Part shown: piece by piece, positions 8,707-17,023 of the stretch
Position numbering within the stretch: position 1 is the stretch's first letter
How the letters are laid out: each line of letters begins with the position of its first letter
Assembly (NCBI GenBank): GCA_947492525.1
Contig: CANLNQ010000010.1
Span: forward strand, 62,001-126,000
DNA length: 64,000 nt
Origin: an uncultured Granulosicoccus sp.
GTDB taxonomy: Bacteria > Pseudomonadota > Gammaproteobacteria > Granulosicoccales > Granulosicoccaceae
Direction of reading: 5' to 3'
Program-made: the position numbers and the translations under genes
Notes under the pieces: generated by a model
Told to the model about the DNA's origin: nothing
Database searches by the model: none
Seen by the model: only the letters and a program-made list of their open reading frames with translations

Positions 8707-9067
8707 ACACGTCATGTGCCACTTGCTACTCCTACTTCAACGACCACCTTTTCAACAAAGACACGAATTCATAGAGAATCAAATCTCATACTAGTCAGGC
8801 ATAACCAACGCGCGCGTGAGTAAAGATCACTTGTTTGCAACCCTGACTATGTACGAAAAGCCCCCCCGACAACCCCCGACCTGAGCAGGCTACTGCGGTC
8901 AAGCCTGTATCAAGAGTGAGACTCCAGTTCAGATCAACGGTAGTTTCAGACAGTGCCGAACTTCTTGCTTCGGACATTCCAGCCCACGATTTCATCCGAC
9001 AACTGGATAGTCGCGCATGCAACTCTTGCAGTTGGCTCTCGGTTACGTGCTGCAAAAAACGAACAGC
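8707..9067. other. Gene-free left end of the cassette
   Basis: No coding sequence could be supported in this A/T-richer stretch. Minus-strand open frames run through it, but they match no family and overlap the start of the permease gene. It probably holds the cassette promoter. Confidence 0.4.
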
Positions 9068-9120
9068 GATGCTGCAAAATCGGCAGCATCTGAAAACTAT
9101 ATAGGTGATAGTTTTCAGAT
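9068..9120 (+). promoter_or_regulatory. Two adjoining inverted repeats upstream of the metal permease gene
   Basis: The first repeat has perfect 8-bp arms (gatgctgc / gcagcatc, 9068-9075 and 9083-9090) and the second perfect 13-bp arms (atctgaaaactat / atagttttcagat, 9088-9100 and 9108-9120). Both have 7-base spacers and they share three bases. They end 25 bases before the ATG at 9146. They could be operators for a dimeric regulator or alternative hairpins in the leader RNA. The half-site ctgaaaactat recurs at 10495-10505, just before the CobW gene. Confidence 0.55.
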
Positions 9121-9145
9121 TCGAACCTGCCAAGAGGAAAAGCAT

Positions 9146-9823
9146 ATGTTGTCTGAATCTCAACACGATCGTACCCAGCAGTCCCGTCAAACCAGTTTCC
9201 TCGGAAAGCCGAATTTCGGAAAGGCGCTTCTCGCTTGTCTGCTACTGACACCGTTGTCGGCTTCAGCACATCATCCATTGGGTGGACGATTACCGGAAAC
9301 GGCAATGGAAGGCCTTTTGTCAGGCATAGGCCATCCGGTCATCGGTATTGATCATCTCGCTTTCATAATTGCTATCGGCCTGCTAGCAGCTGCTGGAAAA
9401 CGTGGCTTGTTGATTCCGGTCTGTTTCGTAGCGGGAAGCATGGCAGGCGTGTTGTTGCATCTTCAGCTGGTTACGATTCCGGCTGCCGAGCTATTCGTAG
9501 CAGCTTCCGTGGTGCTGGTCGGTGCGTTTCTGATACTTCAGCGACATATCAACTTGCGCCGAAGCATTATCTTGGGCTGTACAGCTGGAATCTTTCACGG
9601 TTACGCCTATGCCGAGGCAATTGTGGGCGCCAATATGACAACTCTTGCGTCATATATTACAGGTCTGATGCTCGTACAAATGGGGATAGCAGTAGCAACC
9701 TATCTTGTCACGATGCACCTGATGAACGCTCATTCCTCAGCCTCAAACAGGCTCATGCGTATGGCAGGAATTGCAGTAGCGAGTACCGGAGCGACCTTCT
9801 TTGCGTTAGCTGCAGTCGCTTGA
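9146..9823 (+). CDS. HupE/UreJ family nickel/cobalt permease
   Basis: A 225-residue membrane protein with a signal-like N-terminus ending ASAHHPLGG, the HupE/UreJ hallmark GHPVIGIDHLAFIIAIG near residue 60 and a second conserved His motif (TAGIFHGYAYAEA). About six hydrophobic segments follow one another. HupE/UreJ proteins import nickel or cobalt. Cobalt is inferred here because the downstream nitrile hydratase is of cobalt type. The ATG at 9146 is preceded by AGAGGA; the longer upstream frame was rejected because it would run through the inverted repeats. First gene of the cassette. Confidence 0.88.
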   Translation: MLSESQHDRTQQSRQTSFLGKPNFGKALLACLLLTPLSASAHHPLGGRLPETAMEGLLSGIGHPVIGIDHLAFIIAIGLLAAAGKRGLLIPVCFVAGSMAGVLLHLQLVTIPAAELFVAASVVLVGAFLILQRHINLRRSIILGCTAGIFHGYAYAEAIVGANMTTLASYITGLMLVQMGIAVATYLVTMHLMNAHSSASNRLMRMAGIAVASTGATFFALAAVA

Positions 9824-9898
9824 TACTTGACCATGTCAAATCGCCTCTTCAGCTAACTATCTGAAGAACCTAACCACACTCATCGAAAGGTAAGCAGC

Positions 9899-10399
9899 AT
9901 GAAGCAATCTGAAGCTCTCACTGTCAGTATTGGCATTCTTGGAGGTGTAGCCGTGCTTGTTACAGCCACGGTTATCCCGGTGCCTGTCTGGGTCACGTTT
10001 ACTGCTTGGGCATCATTTTTTATCGTAGGTGGCGGAAAGGCCGGTTTCGTAAAATCGGTCGCGTGCAATTTCACCGGCATTCTGATAGCAGCATTGTCGT
10101 TACTTTCCATACAATTAATCGGAGACAACCTACTTGTCGGCGCAATATGCGTTGGTATCGGGAGCGCAGCAATGGTACAGGCTTCGAAATTGCCATTTAC
10201 GCACGGCATCATCCCGGCCATCGTCTGGGGCTTTTCTCAAACCGTAGGCACCGTATCTGTTACCGGCCTCGCAGTAACGGCCCCCTTACCCAACAACCCT
10301 GTCTTGATTGCCGTGACGGCCATGCTGCTTGGTGCTGTATTCGGCTATCTGTCTGAAGCCTGGGGTAAACGAATGACCACCACAGAGCCGGTCTCGTGA
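9899..10399 (+). CDS. DUF1097 family inner-membrane protein
   Basis: A 166-residue, very hydrophobic protein with four or five membrane segments, resembling E. coli YcdZ (DUF1097) in length and pattern: a TGILGG-like start, AWASFFIVGGG near residue 40 and GIGSAAMVQASKLPF near residue 95. The function of the family is unknown. AAAGG eight bases before the ATG supports the start. It sits 75 bp after the permease gene and about 117 bp before the CobW gene, all on the same strand, so a role in metal or substrate transport for nitrile hydratase is a reasonable guess. Confidence 0.75.
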   Translation: MKQSEALTVSIGILGGVAVLVTATVIPVPVWVTFTAWASFFIVGGGKAGFVKSVACNFTGILIAALSLLSIQLIGDNLLVGAICVGIGSAAMVQASKLPFTHGIIPAIVWGFSQTVGTVSVTGLAVTAPLPNNPVLIAVTAMLLGAVFGYLSEAWGKRMTTTEPVS

Positions 10400-10494
10400 G
10401 CTGCCGTCAAGATCGCGGCCAGAACGGTGTTCATGCCTCGGCTTTCGCCAATGGAATCCACATTCTGACTGCAAATATCTCGCTCCTGTACTTA

Positions 10495-10505
10495 CTGAAA
10501 ACTAT
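10495..10505 (+). promoter_or_regulatory. Repeat of the 9088-9100 half-site before the CobW gene
   Basis: The 11 bases ctgaaaactat match one arm of the inverted repeat at 9088-9120. Here only one arm is present, immediately before the Shine-Dalgarno GGAG of the CobW gene. This suggests shared regulation, but an 11-base match could be chance. Confidence 0.3.
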
Positions 10506-10516
10506 TGGAGGCAATC

Positions 10517-11542
10517 ATGATTCTTGACAGGAAAATTCCAGTCACGGTCCTTACCGGTTACCTGGGAGCAGGCAAAACCACATTGCTGAATCGAATTCTG
10601 ACCGGTGAGCATGGCAAGCGCATTGCCGTCATCGTAAATGAATTCGGAGAAGTGGGCATCGATCATCAATTGGTCGTGGGTGTGGATGAAGAAATATTCG
10701 AGATGAACAACGGGTGTATCTGTTGCACTGTGCGAGGCGACTTGATTCGCATTGTCAAGGAACTGACCGCACGACTCGACGATTTTGATCATCTGGTCAT
10801 AGAGACTACCGGCCTTGCAGATCCGGCACCGGTCATTCAGTCGTTCTTTGTCGACGAGACCATGCTGAAGCATACTCGGTTGGATGCCGTGGTAACAGTG
10901 GTTGACTCTCGCCACATTGCCAACCACTGGGACAGCCACGAGGCCGAGGAACAAATAGCTTTTGCCGACGTCGTTCTACTCAATAAATCCGATTTGATTA
11001 TCGAAGAGGAACTTCTGACGTTGAAGAAGAAGATTCGCGGTCTCAACGCTATGGCTTCGATCTATACAACACTGAACTGCGATATCGATCTAGACCATAT
11101 TCTCGAAGTACAAGCATTCGACCTGCAACAGGCTCTTGCCATCGATCCAAAACTGTTGGATGACGATGCCCACGAACACGATGATGAAGTTCAATCCATC
11201 GCTTTCAAAGAGAAAGGAACGATGGATGGCGATGCTCTTAACCGCTGGCTATATCGACTGGTGCAGGAACGTGGAGCTGACATCTTTCGTATGAAAGGCA
11301 TCCTCAATCTTGACAATAATGCAAGGCGATTTGTCTTTCAGGGAGTTCACATGACACTTGATGGGCAACCCGGCAAAGCGTGGTCTCCTGGTCAGGAGAG
11401 ATTCAATGAGATCGTTTTCATTGGAAGAAATCTTGATGCCAATGAAATTTACGCGGGATTTCGAAATTGTTTCATCGATACCAGCATTCCCGACCAAGTC
11501 AACTCAACACAAGTGAGGAAACTCGATGAAGTTACAGCATAA
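10517..11542 (+). CDS. CobW/COG0523 GTPase, nitrile hydratase metallochaperone (P47K-like)
   Basis: A 341-residue G3E-family GTPase. Seen in order: Walker [14 protein letters not shown] (about residue 15), the metal-binding motif [13 protein letters not shown] (CxCC, about residue 70), a switch-like [12 protein letters not shown], the base-specificity motif NKSDL, an acidic His/Asp stretch ([10 protein letters not shown]) near residue 210, and a CobW C-terminal domain. Such proteins deliver metal to enzymes, and relatives called P47K activate nitrile hydratases. The ATG at 10517 has GGAG six bases upstream; an in-frame TTG four codons earlier was rejected. Its 3' end overlaps the beta-subunit gene by 17 bases, tying it to the enzyme. 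Confidence 0.93.
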   Translation: MILDRKIPVTVLTGYLGAGKTTLLNRILTGEHGKRIAVIVNEFGEVGIDHQLVVGVDEEIFEMNNGCICCTVRGDLIRIVKELTARLDDFDHLVIETTGLADPAPVIQSFFVDETMLKHTRLDAVVTVVDSRHIANHWDSHEAEEQIAFADVVLLNKSDLIIEEELLTLKKKIRGLNAMASIYTTLNCDIDLDHILEVQAFDLQQALAIDPKLLDDDAHEHDDEVQSIAFKEKGTMDGDALNRWLYRLVQERGADIFRMKGILNLDNNARRFVFQGVHMTLDGQPGKAWSPGQERFNEIVFIGRNLDANEIYAGFRNCFIDTSIPDQVNSTQVRKLDEVTA

Positions 11543-12275
11543 TCTTGGCGGACTGGAAGGGCTTGATCCTGTCAACACTGAACCGCGAGTATTTGTAGAA
11601 GATTGGGAACAACGAATCTTCGGTATTCACACAGCAATGATGGCGCTGAGCAACCATCTTGACAAATCACTACCTGATTACGATATCAGCCAGGTGCCGA
11701 GCACATTCGACAGCTTCTGGAGCTGGGCGCACTTGCGAGAAGGGGCCGAGAATATTCACCCTTTCGATTACTTTCGCCTGAGGTACTACGAGAAGTGGCT
11801 AGGTGGCATTTCCGGTTTCTTTGTTGAAGAAGGCTACATCACCGAAGACGAACTCAACGAACGTGCAGCCTTGATACTAAAGGATATGGCTGACAATAAA
11901 TCGACAGAACTGCCTGAAGGCGGTGATCCTGCAATTGACACACAGGTTGAGAAATACCTGCGAGAGGGTGATTCACCCAAACGATCAACCGATATCACGC
12001 CCAAGTTCAATGTTGGCGACACAGTAAGGATCAAGACGATCTCGGCAGGAACTCATAGTCGACTCCCTGGCAATCTTCAAGGTCGAATAGCACAGGTGAT
12101 GGAAGTCTACGAAGAGTCTTATACCTATTTTTATGAGACTGCTGACGGACTGGGTACGCCTATGCCGGTTTACAACCTGGCATTCAAGGCTGAGGATCTT
12201 TGGGAACAATCCTTGATAGAACCTGGCTCCATCTATTACAACGATATTTTCGAAGCATATATAGAACCTGCCTGA
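11526..12275 (+). CDS. nthB: Nitrile hydratase beta subunit
   Basis: A 249-residue beta subunit of near full length. The N-terminal helical part contains [15 protein letters not shown] and YYEKWLGGI, and the C-terminal SH3-like barrel begins with [11 protein letters not shown] near residue 158. A normal beta subunit has a GRI-type strand and here GRIAQVME is present, though the loop preceding it ([12 protein letters not shown]) departs from the usual THTRLPRYVRG-like form. With the alpha subunit it forms the enzyme that hydrates nitriles to amides. The start lies inside the CobW gene, with GAGG seven bases upstream. Confidence 0.9.
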   Translation: MKLQHNLGGLEGLDPVNTEPRVFVEDWEQRIFGIHTAMMALSNHLDKSLPDYDISQVPSTFDSFWSWAHLREGAENIHPFDYFRLRYYEKWLGGISGFFVEEGYITEDELNERAALILKDMADNKSTELPEGGDPAIDTQVEKYLREGDSPKRSTDITPKFNVGDTVRIKTISAGTHSRLPGNLQGRIAQVMEVYEESYTYFYETADGLGTPMPVYNLAFKAEDLWEQSLIEPGSIYYNDIFEAYIEPA

Positions 12276-12310
12276 TTGAATCGACTAATCAACCTATTGG
12301 AAATTGCATC

Positions 12311-12943
12311 ATGACCAGTCTATATCCTGGATTCCGCTACGATGCGGACAAAGAAGCCATTAGTGAGGCACGAGCGAAAGCACTCGAATCTCTATTGATC
12401 GAAAAGGGGGTCATCACAGGCAAAACCGTCGACCAGGTGCTCAGCTATTTCGATACCGAAATGGGACCATTCAACGGCGCGAAACTGGTAGCCCGAGCAT
12501 GGGTTGATCCTGAATTCAAGAAATTGCTTCTAGAAGATTGCAACGCCGCCTGCGAGATGCTGGACTTGCCTAACGGCATGTCCGGTGCAGAGGGGGAACA
12601 TATGCGCATCGTTGAAAATACCGCAGATGTTCACAATGTGGTCGTGTGCACGCTGTGTTCCTGTTATCCATGGCCAACTCTCGGACTTCCACCGTACTGG
12701 TTCAAGGATCCGACATTCAGAGCCCGAGTAGTTCGAGAGCCACGCGTCGTTCTCGGAGAGTTCGGCGTGCAATTGAGTGATTCGGTGAATATCCGCATAT
12801 GGGATAGCAGTGCGCAGATTCGCTGGTGGGTTTTACCCATGAGGCCCGAGGGAACGGAAAGTCTGAGTGAGGAAGAGCTGGCGAAACTTCTCACTCCCGA
12901 GGCCATGATGGGTGTGGCTCTGGTCAAGGCGAAATCGGAGTAG
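12311..12943 (+). CDS. nthA: Nitrile hydratase alpha subunit, cobalt type
   Basis: This 210-residue subunit carries the metal-binding claw VCTLCSCYPWP. The three Cys and the Thr and Tyr in this order are characteristic of cobalt (or low-spin Co3+) nitrile hydratases; iron enzymes have VCSLCSC followed by Thr. The N-terminal ALESLLIEKGVIT and C-terminal RIWDSSAQIRWWVLP are also conserved. The ATG at 12311 gives the family N-terminus MTSLYPG; the upstream in-frame extension overlaps the beta gene and was rejected. The Shine-Dalgarno site is weak (TTGGAA). Gene order beta-alpha-accessory is the order of cobalt-type operons. Confidence 0.95.
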   Translation: MTSLYPGFRYDADKEAISEARAKALESLLIEKGVITGKTVDQVLSYFDTEMGPFNGAKLVARAWVDPEFKKLLLEDCNAACEMLDLPNGMSGAEGEHMRIVENTADVHNVVVCTLCSCYPWPTLGLPPYWFKDPTFRARVVREPRVVLGEFGVQLSDSVNIRIWDSSAQIRWWVLPMRPEGTESLSEEELAKLLTPEAMMGVALVKAKSE

Positions 12944-12951
12944 ATACGGCA

Positions 12952-13362
12952 ATGTTCACACGATTTGAACACTTTGCAGCTACCAGCATGATGGGGTCAT
13001 CCGAAGAGGCGCCGCCTCGCGAAGATGGACATCTACGATTCGACAGGGACTGGGAAAAACTCGTATTCGGGGTAGCCATCGCCTTGTCGAAAGAAGGTCA
13101 CTTTGAGTGGGATGAATTCCGCCAGGCCTTGATGCACAACATCAAGTCATGGGAATCTTCGCATGAACTGGATGACACAAGTTGGGACTACTATCAATGC
13201 TGGATGGACGCACTGGAGCAGGCAGTAGTGCGAGCTGGAATACTGGAAGCGGGCGAGATCGAGTCATGCTTGAGAAGACATCTCGACTGCAAAGGTGAGA
13301 TCACCCGAAATGAATCCCCATTCGTTAGCATTACGGGTAACGTTCAGCCTAGTACCGCATGA
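12952..13362 (+). CDS. Nitrile hydratase accessory protein (P14K/NhlE type)
   Basis: A 136-residue protein resembling the N-terminal half of beta subunits: DWEKLVFGVAIALSKEGHFEWDEF followed by YYQCWMDALEQAVV. This is the pattern of the small nitrile hydratase accessory family, whose cobalt-type members (NhlE) carry cobalt into the alpha subunit by subunit exchange. It starts eight bases after the alpha stop codon, so it is in the same operon. Having both this protein and a CobW GTPase gives the cassette two maturation factors. No amidase gene follows; the cassette ends here. Confidence 0.87.
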   Translation: MFTRFEHFAATSMMGSSEEAPPREDGHLRFDRDWEKLVFGVAIALSKEGHFEWDEFRQALMHNIKSWESSHELDDTSWDYYQCWMDALEQAVVRAGILEAGEIESCLRRHLDCKGEITRNESPFVSITGNVQPSTA

Positions 13363-13375
13363 TGTGTAGTTGAAA

Positions 13376-13408
13376 GCTACTTGGTCGAGCCGTTTTCGGC
13401 CAAGTAGC
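13376..13408 (+). terminator. Hairpin after the nitrile hydratase operon
   Basis: An outer 8-bp stem (gctacttg / caagtagc) encloses a second 4-bp stem (gccg / cggc, loop tttt), fourteen bases after the stop codon of the accessory gene. It is followed by a purine-rich run and not by a T-run, so it may stabilise the transcript end and may not be a classical terminator. Confidence 0.45.
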
Positions 13409-13432
13409 GAAGGAAAAAAGTGTCGGACAATT

Positions 13433-13545
13433 GGCAATACCAATGCCCCGGCAATGATGCTAGGCGATCGCTGTGCCGATCTGGTGAGTGGACGTCTGTA
13501 GGATCGAATGCGGGTCTGAGAACGGGCCTTTGGCGGATCAACCCA
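13433..13545. repeat. Right direct repeat of the nitrile hydratase cassette
   Basis: Bases 13433-13502 duplicate the last 23 GMC codons and stop perfectly; 13503-13545 matches the left copy at 35 of 43 positions. Its last bases contain the stop codon of the HAD gene, so this copy is joined to the native downstream sequence. Confidence 0.92.
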
Positions 13546-14161
13546 GAATGCTCAGCAATTCGCTCAGTGCCCGTATCCGGGTGGCGCCCGAACTGGTAGT
13601 GCCGTTGTCGTGCGGGTCATAGAAAACCGCCGACATCCCCGCCGCTCGTGCGGCCTGCAGACCCACCTCGCTATCCTCCACCACCAGACAGGCCTGCGGA
13701 TCCACCCGACAGCTTTTCGCAGCGTGCAGGAACAGTGCTGGATCCGGCTTCCAGGCCTGAACCTGATAGGCGCTGAAAATATTGTCGTCGAAATGATGCG
13801 ACAGTTCGCAGATCTGCAAGGATCGACGGGTCTTGTCCACGGAGGCATTGGATGCAATGCACTTGCGATGCTCCAGCTGCGACAGCAGGCTCTCGACACC
13901 CACGCTGGGTGTGATCATGGAGTACGCCAGCTCGGCTTCCCTTTCCCGGTAGCGCTGCAGACAATCATCGGGAACACTGCCCGCTTGTCTGGAGTCGATA
14001 TCGGCAAAGATGTGAGCCAGTCGCCAGCCCCGGTAACGCTGCGTCAACTCCTCCACACTGCCCTGCAGACCGGGAATGGCCTCCAGCAGAGCCTGCGCGG
14101 CGCATTCCTCACTCTGTACCAGAGTGCCGTCCATATCGAAGATGATGAGTTGAGGCGTCAT
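13538..14161 (-). CDS. HAD-superfamily phosphatase, YieH-like
   Basis: A 207-residue HAD subfamily IA hydrolase: motif I FDMDGTLVQSE with the nucleophile and general-acid Asp, motif II IASNAS, motif III Lys in WKPDPALFLHAAK, and motif IV VVEDSEVGLQAARAAGM. The segment from FSAYQVQAWKPDP to DPHDN is close to E. coli YieH, a phosphosugar phosphatase, so a sugar-phosphate substrate is likely. The start MTPQLIIFD was chosen by family length; upstream in-frame codons exist and no strong Shine-Dalgarno site decides. Before the cassette entered, this gene must have converged directly on the GMC gene. Confidence 0.87.
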   Translation of the reverse strand: MTPQLIIFDMDGTLVQSEECAAQALLEAIPGLQGSVEELTQRYRGWRLAHIFADIDSRQAGSVPDDCLQRYREREAELAYSMITPSVGVESLLSQLEHRKCIASNASVDKTRRSLQICELSHHFDDNIFSAYQVQAWKPDPALFLHAAKSCRVDPQACLVVEDSEVGLQAARAAGMSAVFYDPHDNGTTSSGATRIRALSELLSILG

Positions 14162-14318
14162 GATGAATCGATGAGCTGCGGGCCCGCCATTGTCGTTCAA
14201 TTGGCGGCAGGGTCAAGCCGATAATGCGAGCGAGTGCCTGAATCCATGCGAACTCCCCGCATCGTACAAGGTCACAGAAGCACACTTGCCCCCCCGCACC
14301 CGACCAACAGGAAATCGC

Positions 14319-14909
14319 ATGAAGAACACACTCGCCAGTCTTTTCCTGAGTGCCACCCTGCTACTGCCCCTGACAGCCCGGGCAGACACCGCCGTACTGG
14401 CCGGCGGCTGTTTCTGGTGCATGGAAAAGGACTTCGAAAGCTTGCACGGCGTCAGCGAGGTCGTGTCCGGCTTCACCGGCGGCACCGCCGAAAACCCCAC
14501 TTACCGAGGTGATCACACCGGGCACTATGAGGCCGTGGAGATCACCTATGACCCCGAAATTGTCAGCTACAAGGACATACTCGATCACTTCTGGGTCAAT
14601 ATCGACCCCTTTGATGCCCGTGGCCAGTTCTGCGACAAGGGGCCCGAATACCTCAGCGCCATCTTTGTCGCCAACGAATCGGAAAGGCCGCTGGCCGAGC
14701 AGACGCGCCAGGCTGTCGTCGATCGCTTCCCCGACCAGACAGTGGTGACACCGATCCTGCCGCTGGACACTTTCTACCCCATCAAGGGCAACGAGATCGG
14801 CCATCAGGATTTCTACAAGAAGAGCCCGATCCGCTACAAGGCCTATCGATTCAGCTGCGGACGGGATCGTCGCCTGCAGGCCATCTGGGGCGATGACGCC
14901 ACGGTGTAG
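14319..14909 (+). CDS. msrA: Peptide-methionine (S)-S-oxide reductase MsrA, exported form
   Basis: A 196-residue MsrA preceded by a signal peptide (MKNTLASLFLSATLLLPL, cleavage near ARA-DT). The catalytic motif GGCFWCMEKDF is near residue 28, followed by VVSGFTGG, the HYEAVEITYDP block and FWVNIDPFDARGQFCDKGPEY. It repairs oxidised methionine, here in the periplasm given the signal. The Cys in FSCG near the end is a possible resolving Cys. AGGA lies before the ATG at 14319; the longer upstream frame was rejected because it would bury the signal peptide. It is transcribed away from the HAD gene. Confidence 0.93.
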   Translation: MKNTLASLFLSATLLLPLTARADTAVLAGGCFWCMEKDFESLHGVSEVVSGFTGGTAENPTYRGDHTGHYEAVEITYDPEIVSYKDILDHFWVNIDPFDARGQFCDKGPEYLSAIFVANESERPLAEQTRQAVVDRFPDQTVVTPILPLDTFYPIKGNEIGHQDFYKKSPIRYKAYRFSCGRDRRLQAIWGDDATV

Positions 14910-14957
14910 CCAGGAAGGCGGTGCCGATCGTTCATCGGCACCGCCAGCGTAGACCTT

Positions 14958-15893
14958 TCAGCGTGGTAGCGGGATGTGCTCGACACGATCATCGGGCGGC
15001 AGATCGAACTGCCCGGCGCCCCATCGTTCCTGGCGCCATTGTTCCTTGGCCTCCTCGATGCGCTCCTTGCTGGACGAGACGAAATTCCACCAGATATAAC
15101 GCGGACCGTTCAGGGTCTCGCCACCCAGAATAACAACTCTGGCACCCTGGGCACCGGCTGCCACCGTGATCCGGTCGCCAGGACGAAATACCATCATCTG
15201 CGCTGCCGTGAATTCCTGACCGGCAATGGAGACCGACCCTTCCATCACATAGAGCCCCCGATCTTCATGATCATCGGGCAGCGGGAACCGGGCGCTGGGC
15301 TGCAAGGCGACATCGCCATAGAACACGTCTGAAAACACACTGGCAGGCGCTTTCTCACCATAGGCATTGCCCAGTATCAGGCGCATGTTGACCCCGGCGT
15401 CCTCAATCACCGGCAGCCGCTCCTTGCCGTGATGCTCGAAGCTCGGTGCCATCTCTTCCTTGTCTTCCGGCAGTGCCACCCAGGTCTGAATGCCGAACAG
15501 ACTGTGCGGATTCTGACGTGTGAGCTCGCTGGTTCGCTCGGAATGCGTGATGCCCTGTCCGGCAACCATCCAGTTGACGGCCCCCGGGAGAATCGTCTGA
15601 TTGCTGCCCAGGCTGTCTCGATGCTGAAACTCGCCACGGTAGAGATAGGTGACAGTTGCCAGACCGATATGGGGGTGTGGCCTGACATCCACACCCTTGC
15701 CGGTGATGAATTCAGCCGGCCCCATCTGGTCGAAGAAGATGAATGGCCCGAGCATCTGCCGTTGTGGCGCCGGCAAGGCTCGCCGTACCTCGAAACCACC
15801 CAGATCCCGCGCTCTCGGCACGATCAGCGTCTCGATCGAGTCCATACCGATCTCGTCGGGATTTCCGGGTTCGATACCTGGATTCCAGCTCAT
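14958..15893 (-). CDS. Pirin family protein
   Basis: A 311-residue pirin with two cupin domains. The metal site of the N-terminal cupin is visible as RPHPHIGLATVTYLYRGEFQHRDS, with the His residues and Glu, followed by GQGITHSER. The C-terminal cupin holds GLYVMEGSVSIAGQEF. Bacterial pirins are non-haem iron proteins, some with quercetinase activity; the substrate is not predictable. A second, different pirin gene lies 88 bp upstream on the same strand, so the two may be co-transcribed, although the gap is long enough for a separate promoter. Confidence 0.92.
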   Translation of the reverse strand: MSWNPGIEPGNPDEIGMDSIETLIVPRARDLGGFEVRRALPAPQRQMLGPFIFFDQMGPAEFITGKGVDVRPHPHIGLATVTYLYRGEFQHRDSLGSNQTILPGAVNWMVAGQGITHSERTSELTRQNPHSLFGIQTWVALPEDKEEMAPSFEHHGKERLPVIEDAGVNMRLILGNAYGEKAPASVFSDVFYGDVALQPSARFPLPDDHEDRGLYVMEGSVSIAGQEFTAAQMMVFRPGDRITVAAGAQGARVVILGGETLNGPRYIWWNFVSSSKERIEEAKEQWRQERWGAGQFDLPPDDRVEHIPLPR

Positions 15894-15981
15894 GGTTGTC
15901 TCCTGTCCTGCAACGATCGGGAAGGTGTACAGAACGAGCGCGCGGGATGGCCACGCTCGTTCCAGTGTACTGTTTCACTAC

Positions 15982-16842
15982 CTACATCGAACCGAAGGCA
16001 CCACGCTGGAAGTCCAGCATGGCCTGCCGGATTTCCTCATGAGTGTTCATGACGAACGGTCCGTGAGCAACCACAGGCTCATCGATCGGTTCTCCACTGA
16101 GCACCAGCAATTTGGCTTCACCTTCGGCTTCCAGCATGACGCCACCGCCCTGCCTGGCCAGCAACACGGTTCGGGATTGCCCGACACTCTCCTGCCCGTT
16201 GAGTTTCACCGAGCCTGCCAGAACCAGAATGGTCAGCGTATGCCCCTCCGGAACATCCAGCGTCACCGGCTTCTGGCCATGCAGGCGTACATCCCAGATA
16301 TTGATGGGTGTGAAGGTCTTCGCCGGTCCTTGTGCGGTACCCGACTCCCCGGCGATGACCCGCAGCGTTCCTGCACCGTCCGGCAACACCCGTTGCGGAA
16401 TCTGCGCATTCATCAGGGTCTGGTAGCCCGGACTGGCTGACTTGTCCTTCGCCGGCAGATTGACCCACAGCTGGACCATCTCGAAATCACCCCCCTCGCG
16501 GGCAAATGCCGGTGAATGATATTCCTGATGCAGAATGCCCGATGCTGCCGTCATCCACTGTACATCGCCCGGACCAATCACTCCGCCGGTGCCCGTGGAA
16601 TCACGATGCTCCACCTCACCTTCGTACACGATGGTGACAGTCTCGAATCCCTTGTGAGGATGGGTTCCGACGCCACGGCGCTGCGTGGTCGGCTCGAAAT
16701 GATAGGGACCGGCATGGTCAAGCATGATGAACGGGCTGACCTGCTGCCCGTGTTCGTGATGCGACAGTAGTGTGCGCACCGGGAAGCCATCACCCACCCA
16801 ATGAGCTTGCGGAGCATTGTGAATACCCAGTATCTGTCTCAT
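15982..16842 (-). CDS. Pirin family protein, second copy
   Basis: A 286-residue pirin of another subgroup. The cupin metal ligands are visible in GTHPHKGFETVTIVYEGEVEHRDS, with WMTAASGILHQEYH following. The C-terminal cupin has LTILVLAGSVKLNGQ. The Shine-Dalgarno CAGGAG precedes the ATG, and a small perfect hairpin (gaccgga / tccggtc, 16862-16878) lies in the leader. It is only moderately similar to the neighbouring pirin, so this is not a recent duplication. Function is unknown beyond the family; a role in oxidative metabolism fits the neighbouring msrA gene. Confidence 0.91.
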   Translation of the reverse strand: MRQILGIHNAPQAHWVGDGFPVRTLLSHHEHGQQVSPFIMLDHAGPYHFEPTTQRRGVGTHPHKGFETVTIVYEGEVEHRDSTGTGGVIGPGDVQWMTAASGILHQEYHSPAFAREGGDFEMVQLWVNLPAKDKSASPGYQTLMNAQIPQRVLPDGAGTLRVIAGESGTAQGPAKTFTPINIWDVRLHGQKPVTLDVPEGHTLTILVLAGSVKLNGQESVGQSRTVLLARQGGGVMLEAEGEAKLLVLSGEPIDEPVVAHGPFVMNTHEEIRQAMLDFQRGAFGSM

Positions 16843-17023
16843 GACTTGATCTCCTGTGACGGACCGGATTCTCCGGTCTTCAATGACACCAAGTATATGT
16901 ACGAGACAGACGCTCCATTAGAGCCTGAAAACGATTAACTTTGTCTCATATTCAGGACAATGAATGCAGAGCATGAACAGGCGATGCAATGCCGCCCTTC
17001 ATGCCCACGACAATGCAAGTCTG

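Larger units (their letters stand above)
8594..13545. mobile_element. Inserted nitrile hydratase cassette bounded by direct repeats
   Basis: The segment lies between two copies of the GMC gene's 3' end and differs sharply in base composition. Counted lines 11041-11100 and 12301-12360 are 42% and 45% G+C, against 65% at 14341-14400. It holds six same-strand genes for cobalt handling and nitrile hydration. Without it, the GMC and HAD genes would converge about 35 bp apart. No integrase, transposase or tRNA was found inside, so the transfer mechanism is unknown; site-specific integration into a gene end or homologous recombination are both possible. Confidence 0.7.

Noticed and set aside
8795-9305. 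Two minus-strand open frames at the left end of the nitrile hydratase cassette, considered as a regulator or integrase remnant
   Set aside because: No helix-turn-helix, recombinase or other motif is visible, and the frames run into the permease coding region.
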